This document shows positions 61,466 through 64,000 of a stretch of 64,000 bases of DNA, piece by piece. Every line of letters starts with the position of its first letter. The first letter of the stretch is position 1. The notes below the pieces were generated by a model. It had not been told where the DNA came from. It searched no databases and saw nothing but the letters and a program-made list of their open reading frames with translations. The position numbers and the translations under genes were made by a program. Origin of the DNA: Clostridiales bacterium (lineage in GTDB: Bacteria > Bacillota > Clostridia > Oscillospirales > Ruminococcaceae); contig QAMM01000002.1 of the NCBI GenBank assembly GCA_003150405.1, forward strand, positions 62,001-126,000, read 5' to 3'.

Positions 61466-62811
61466 TCCCGGTAATTCTCCAACGAGGTAAACAGGGTATG
61501 AGCACCGTCCCAGTGCAGGCGCACTGTATCGGTCTCGCCATGACGGTTTTTGGCGACAATGCACTCCGCCACGTTCTGTTCCTCAGATTCTTCGTTGTAA
61601 TAAGCATCACGATATAAAAACATGACAATGTCCGCATCCTGCTCAATCGAGCCGGATTCACGCAGGTCGGACAACATGGGGCGGTGATCGGTCCTGGAGT
61701 CCGGCGAACGGGAAAGCTGGCTCAGCGTAACGACCGGAACATTCATTTCCTTCGCCATAATTTTCAGATTTCGGGTAATTTCAGAAACCTCCTGCACGCG
61801 GTTGCCGTCCCGGCGGCCGGTGCTCATGAGCTGGAGGTAGTCAATGACGACCAACCCCAAATCCGGCAGACGGCGCAGCTTGGCCTTCATATCCGCCACC
61901 GTCGCACTTGGGATATCGTCAAGGTAAATCTCGGTCTGAGACAGGATTTCTGCTGCCGAGGCGAGCCGCACCCATTCCTCCGCCGAAAGAGTGCCCATGC
62001 GCAGGTTGTGGCCGGAAATCCGCGCCTCACTCGACAGCATGCGGCTGACCAGCTGCTCCTTTGACATCTCCAATGAAAAAATAGCGACCTGCTTTTTGGA
62101 GGTTTTGGCCACATTGGAGGCGAGGTTGAGCACAAACGCCGTTTTGCCCATTGCAGGGCGGGCGGCGATCAGAATCAGATCCGATTTATTCAACCCGGTG
62201 GTAATGCGGTCCAGCGCCGAAAAGCCGGTTTTCAGGCCCAGGTACTGGTTGCGGTCCTCTGAGCTCAGCTTTTGGAGCTGATCATAAGTCTGGATGATAA
62301 CGTCGTTGATTTTGGTCAGACCGGTCGCATCGCGCCCCTGCCGGATTTCATAAATACGCTGTTCCGCCAGATCCAGCATGTTTTTTGCATTGCCCTGGGC
62401 TTCATTCACATTGTCAATGATTTCATGCGCCACCTGAATAAGCGAACGCAGGTAATGACGTTCCTGCACAATGCGGCAGTAGCTCTCCACATTGGCGGTG
62501 GTCGGCACCATTTCCATGAGCTGGGCTAGGTAAACCTTTGCCGCCTGCTCGGAGTCAAAAATCTGGGCCGAAACCGCTTCGTCCAGCACCGTGATGTAGT
62601 CAATCGACTTGGCGGTGGAGAACATGGAAATCATCAGCGAAAAAAGCTGCTGGTGCTGCCTTAAATAAAAAGAATCGCTCTTGATGTACTCAAGCGCGGT
62701 CGAAATACAACCCGGATCCAGCAGGATAGCCCCCAGCACCGACTGCTCTGCTTCGATACTGTGCGGGAGCTGCCCGGTTGTTTCCAAGGTAAGGGGTTCA
62801 CCAACTGCCAT
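61462..62811 (-). CDS. dnaB: replicative DNA helicase DnaB
   Basis: Hexameric fork helicase (449 aa; called dnaC in Bacillus). N-terminal helical domain with PHSIEAEQSVLGAILLDP, then the RecA-like motor: LILIAARPAMGKTAFVLNLA (Walker A, about 195-213), FSLEMSKEQLVSRM, LVVIDYLQLM (Walker B), LSQLSRSPDSR and RESGSIEQDADIVMFLYRD. GGAGGTACCTC before the ATG. Part of the gdpP-rplI-dnaB order conserved in Firmicutes. Confidence 0.97.
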   Translation of the reverse strand: MAVGEPLTLETTGQLPHSIEAEQSVLGAILLDPGCISTALEYIKSDSFYLRQHQQLFSLMISMFSTAKSIDYITVLDEAVSAQIFDSEQAAKVYLAQLMEMVPTTANVESYCRIVQERHYLRSLIQVAHEIIDNVNEAQGNAKNMLDLAEQRIYEIRQGRDATGLTKINDVIIQTYDQLQKLSSEDRNQYLGLKTGFSALDRITTGLNKSDLILIAARPAMGKTAFVLNLASNVAKTSKKQVAIFSLEMSKEQLVSRMLSSEARISGHNLRMGTLSAEEWVRLASAAEILSQTEIYLDDIPSATVADMKAKLRRLPDLGLVVIDYLQLMSTGRRDGNRVQEVSEITRNLKIMAKEMNVPVVTLSQLSRSPDSRTDHRPMLSDLRESGSIEQDADIVMFLYRDAYYNEESEEQNVAECIVAKNRHGETDTVRLHWDGAHTLFTSLENYRE

Positions 62812-62826
62812 GAGGTACCTCCAATG

Positions 62827-63273
62827 CTATGCTTCTACAACTTCTACGCTGATTTTTGCGGATACGCCGGTGTGCAGCTTAATCTCGGCTGAAAAGACGC
62901 CGTAGCCCTTAATATCCTGTGCAAGTACAATTTTCCGTTTGTCCACATCGGCCTGGTACTGTTGTTTAAGCGCCGCCGAAACTTCTTTCGGTGTAACTGA
63001 ACCAAACAGCTTGCCGTTGGCACCCGCCTTGGCAGAAACCCTGGCTGTTTTGCCCTCCAGCTTTGCCGCCATATCCTTGGCGCTTTGGAGTTCAACATCC
63101 GCACGGTGCTGCTTCGCCGCGTCCTTCGCATTTTTTTCGTTGATGTTCTGCGCGTTTGCCTCCACTGCAAGACCGCGTTTGATCAGGAAGTTTTGGGCGT
63201 AGCCATCCGCCACGTTGACGAGGTCGCCGGCCTTGCCGGTGCCTTTAACGTCCTGTTTTAAAATTACTTTCAT
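62827..63273 (-). CDS. rplI: 50S ribosomal protein L9
   Basis: A 148-residue L9. [26 protein letters not shown] and [12 protein letters not shown] give the N-terminal globular domain, a long helix links to a C-terminal domain ([25 protein letters not shown]). AAAGGAGGAACCACC before the ATG. Lies between gdpP and dnaB, as usual. Confidence 0.97.
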   Translation of the reverse strand: MKVILKQDVKGTGKAGDLVNVADGYAQNFLIKRGLAVEANAQNINEKNAKDAAKQHRADVELQSAKDMAAKLEGKTARVSAKAGANGKLFGSVTPKEVSAALKQQYQADVDKRKIVLAQDIKGYGVFSAEIKLHTGVSAKISVEVVEA

Positions 63274-63314
63274 AGGTGGTTCCTCCTTTATGCAATCCGT
63301 TTGGATTCAATCGT

Positions 63315-64000
63315 TTATCGGTTTGCCTCGCTCGCAAGGCTCTCATAATAACGGTCAACCGCACGCATCAGCTGTTCTTTGGCTTCCTCCGGCGTTACGC
63401 CCTTGAGCTGACAGCCCGCCATGGTATGGTGGCCGCCACCGCCCAGGTATTCCATGACAACCTGCACATTGATGTCCCCCATAGAGCGCGCGGAAATACT
63501 GATGTCGCTCCCCGTGTTGTAAATGACAAACGAAGCGTCTACCTCGGTGATGCCAAGCAGTTCGTCCGCCGCCTGCGGGGCGACAATGCGGATGTCCTCA
63601 AAATTCTGGCCGCTCACCGCAATGGCACAGTTGCGGTAAATTTCAGCGTTCTGCACCAGGCCGGAACGCCGCTGGTAGTCGTCCATTGTACTCGCGAACA
63701 GCTTGCGCACCGCAACGGTGTCTGCGCCGATGCGCCGCAGATAAGCCGCCGCCTCAAAGGTGCGCACCCCGGTACGGATGACAAAGTTGCGGGTATCCAG
63801 CATAATACCGGAAAGCAGCGCCTCCGCGTCCTCTTTAGTCGGGCGGCAGTTGTCGCCAAAATACTGGAGCAGCTCGGTCACCATCTCCGACGTAGAAGAA
63901 GCAAACGGCTCGTGGTGGAACACTACCGCATTGTCAATGTGGTTGACCATCTTGCGGTGGTGATCGATGACCACTACATTTTTACACATCCGGTACAGTT
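63315..64000 (-). CDS. gdpP: cyclic-di-AMP phosphodiesterase GdpP, C-terminal part
   Basis: The 5' part lies beyond the right edge; the frame is open up to it. About 228 residues of the DHH/DHHA1 module remain: VVVIDHHRKM with the DHH motif, HHEPFASSTSEMVTELL, SGIMLDTRNF (metal-binding Asp) and GGGGHHTMAGCQLKG of DHHA1. Full GdpP also has two N-terminal membrane helices, PAS and GGDEF-like domains. It degrades c-di-AMP, so it influences cell-wall and potassium homeostasis. Followed by rplI. Confidence 0.93.
   Translation of the reverse strand, partial: LYRMCKNVVVIDHHRKMVNHIDNAVVFHHEPFASSTSEMVTELLQYFGDNCRPTKEDAEALLSGIMLDTRNFVIRTGVRTFEAAAYLRRIGADTVAVRKLFASTMDDYQRRSGLVQNAEIYRNCAIAVSGQNFEDIRIVAPQAADELLGITEVDASFVIYNTGSDISISARSMGDINVQVVMEYLGGGGHHTMAGCQLKGVTPEEAKEQLMRAVDRYYESLASEANR

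Noticed and set aside
1-64000. Search by eye for tRNA, rRNA, CRISPR arrays, transposases and integrases
   Set aside because: No T-loop-like GTTCGAATC context, no regularly spaced identical repeats and no recombinase motifs were found; a covariance search could still find a missed small RNA.

Overview
The window looks like chromosomal DNA of a strictly anaerobic Gram-positive bacterium of the class Clostridia, most likely the Oscillospiraceae/Ruminococcaceae side, with roughly half G+C. The evidence is gene order and family content: rplS-lepB-rbgA-rnhB, tig-clpP-clpX and gdpP-rplI-dnaB are in Firmicute order; DUF4364, DUF1540, ThyX, meso-diaminopimelate dehydrogenase and a sodium-pump decarboxylase are typical of clostridia; Shine-Dalgarno sites are strong (AGGAGG-like) and many promoters are near-consensus sigma-A with a 17-bp spacer. 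I saw no rRNA or tRNA gene, transposase, integrase, phage gene or CRISPR array. Most genes lie on the minus strand.

Layout. 0-7.8 kb: an FAD dehydrogenase and ddh (lysine/peptidoglycan branch), an XRE regulator, a second FAD oxidoreductase, a small SLOG-fold protein facing a tiny ribbon-helix-helix protein, a PPK2 kinase and a DUF4364 regulator. 8-16.5 kb: clpX-clpP-tig protein quality control, a metallophosphoesterase, a DUF1540 peptide, thrC, and rbgA followed by an RNase HII-YraN fusion. 16.6-18.5 kb: lepB, rplS with a structured leader, and a frameshifted membrane-protein remnant. 18.5-24.5 kb: murD followed by two tandem M42 aminopeptidases and a PLP lyase in one overlapping run, then a radical SAM gene at the end of a polar amino-acid ABC operon (24.5-26.9 kb).

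27-36.8 kb: a GH127 beta-L-arabinofuranosidase divergent from an ArsR-type regulator with a Cys-rich middle, a TetR regulator divergent from an SDR-type epimerase, a histidine phosphatase, and a three-gene glycerol-3-phosphate-dehydrogenase-like cassette ending in DUF1667. 36.9-44.7 kb: a tightly overlapping operon read leftwards (CobQ-like ATPase, thyX, tmk, DUF2156, GNAT, DJ-1, 5-formyl-THF cyclo-ligase, mltG, U32), joining thymidylate/folate metabolism with cell-wall and tRNA-modification functions. 44.8-52.5 kb: a Cys-framed protein of unknown function, pcrA, small regulators, decarboxylase beta and gamma subunits, an MscS channel and a hemolysin III-type protein. 52.8-64 kb: galM, galE, galK, an FkbM methyltransferase, ftsH, hpt, tilS, dnaB, rplI and the 3' part of gdpP, which runs off the right edge.

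No clearly novel multi-gene system is visible. The points most worth following are domain-architecture oddities (RNase HII-YraN fusion, lysine-rich trigger factor tail, glutaminase-less CobQ, Cys-rich ArsR regulator), an unassigned Cys-framed protein, a broken membrane gene, and several inverted repeats close to start sites.
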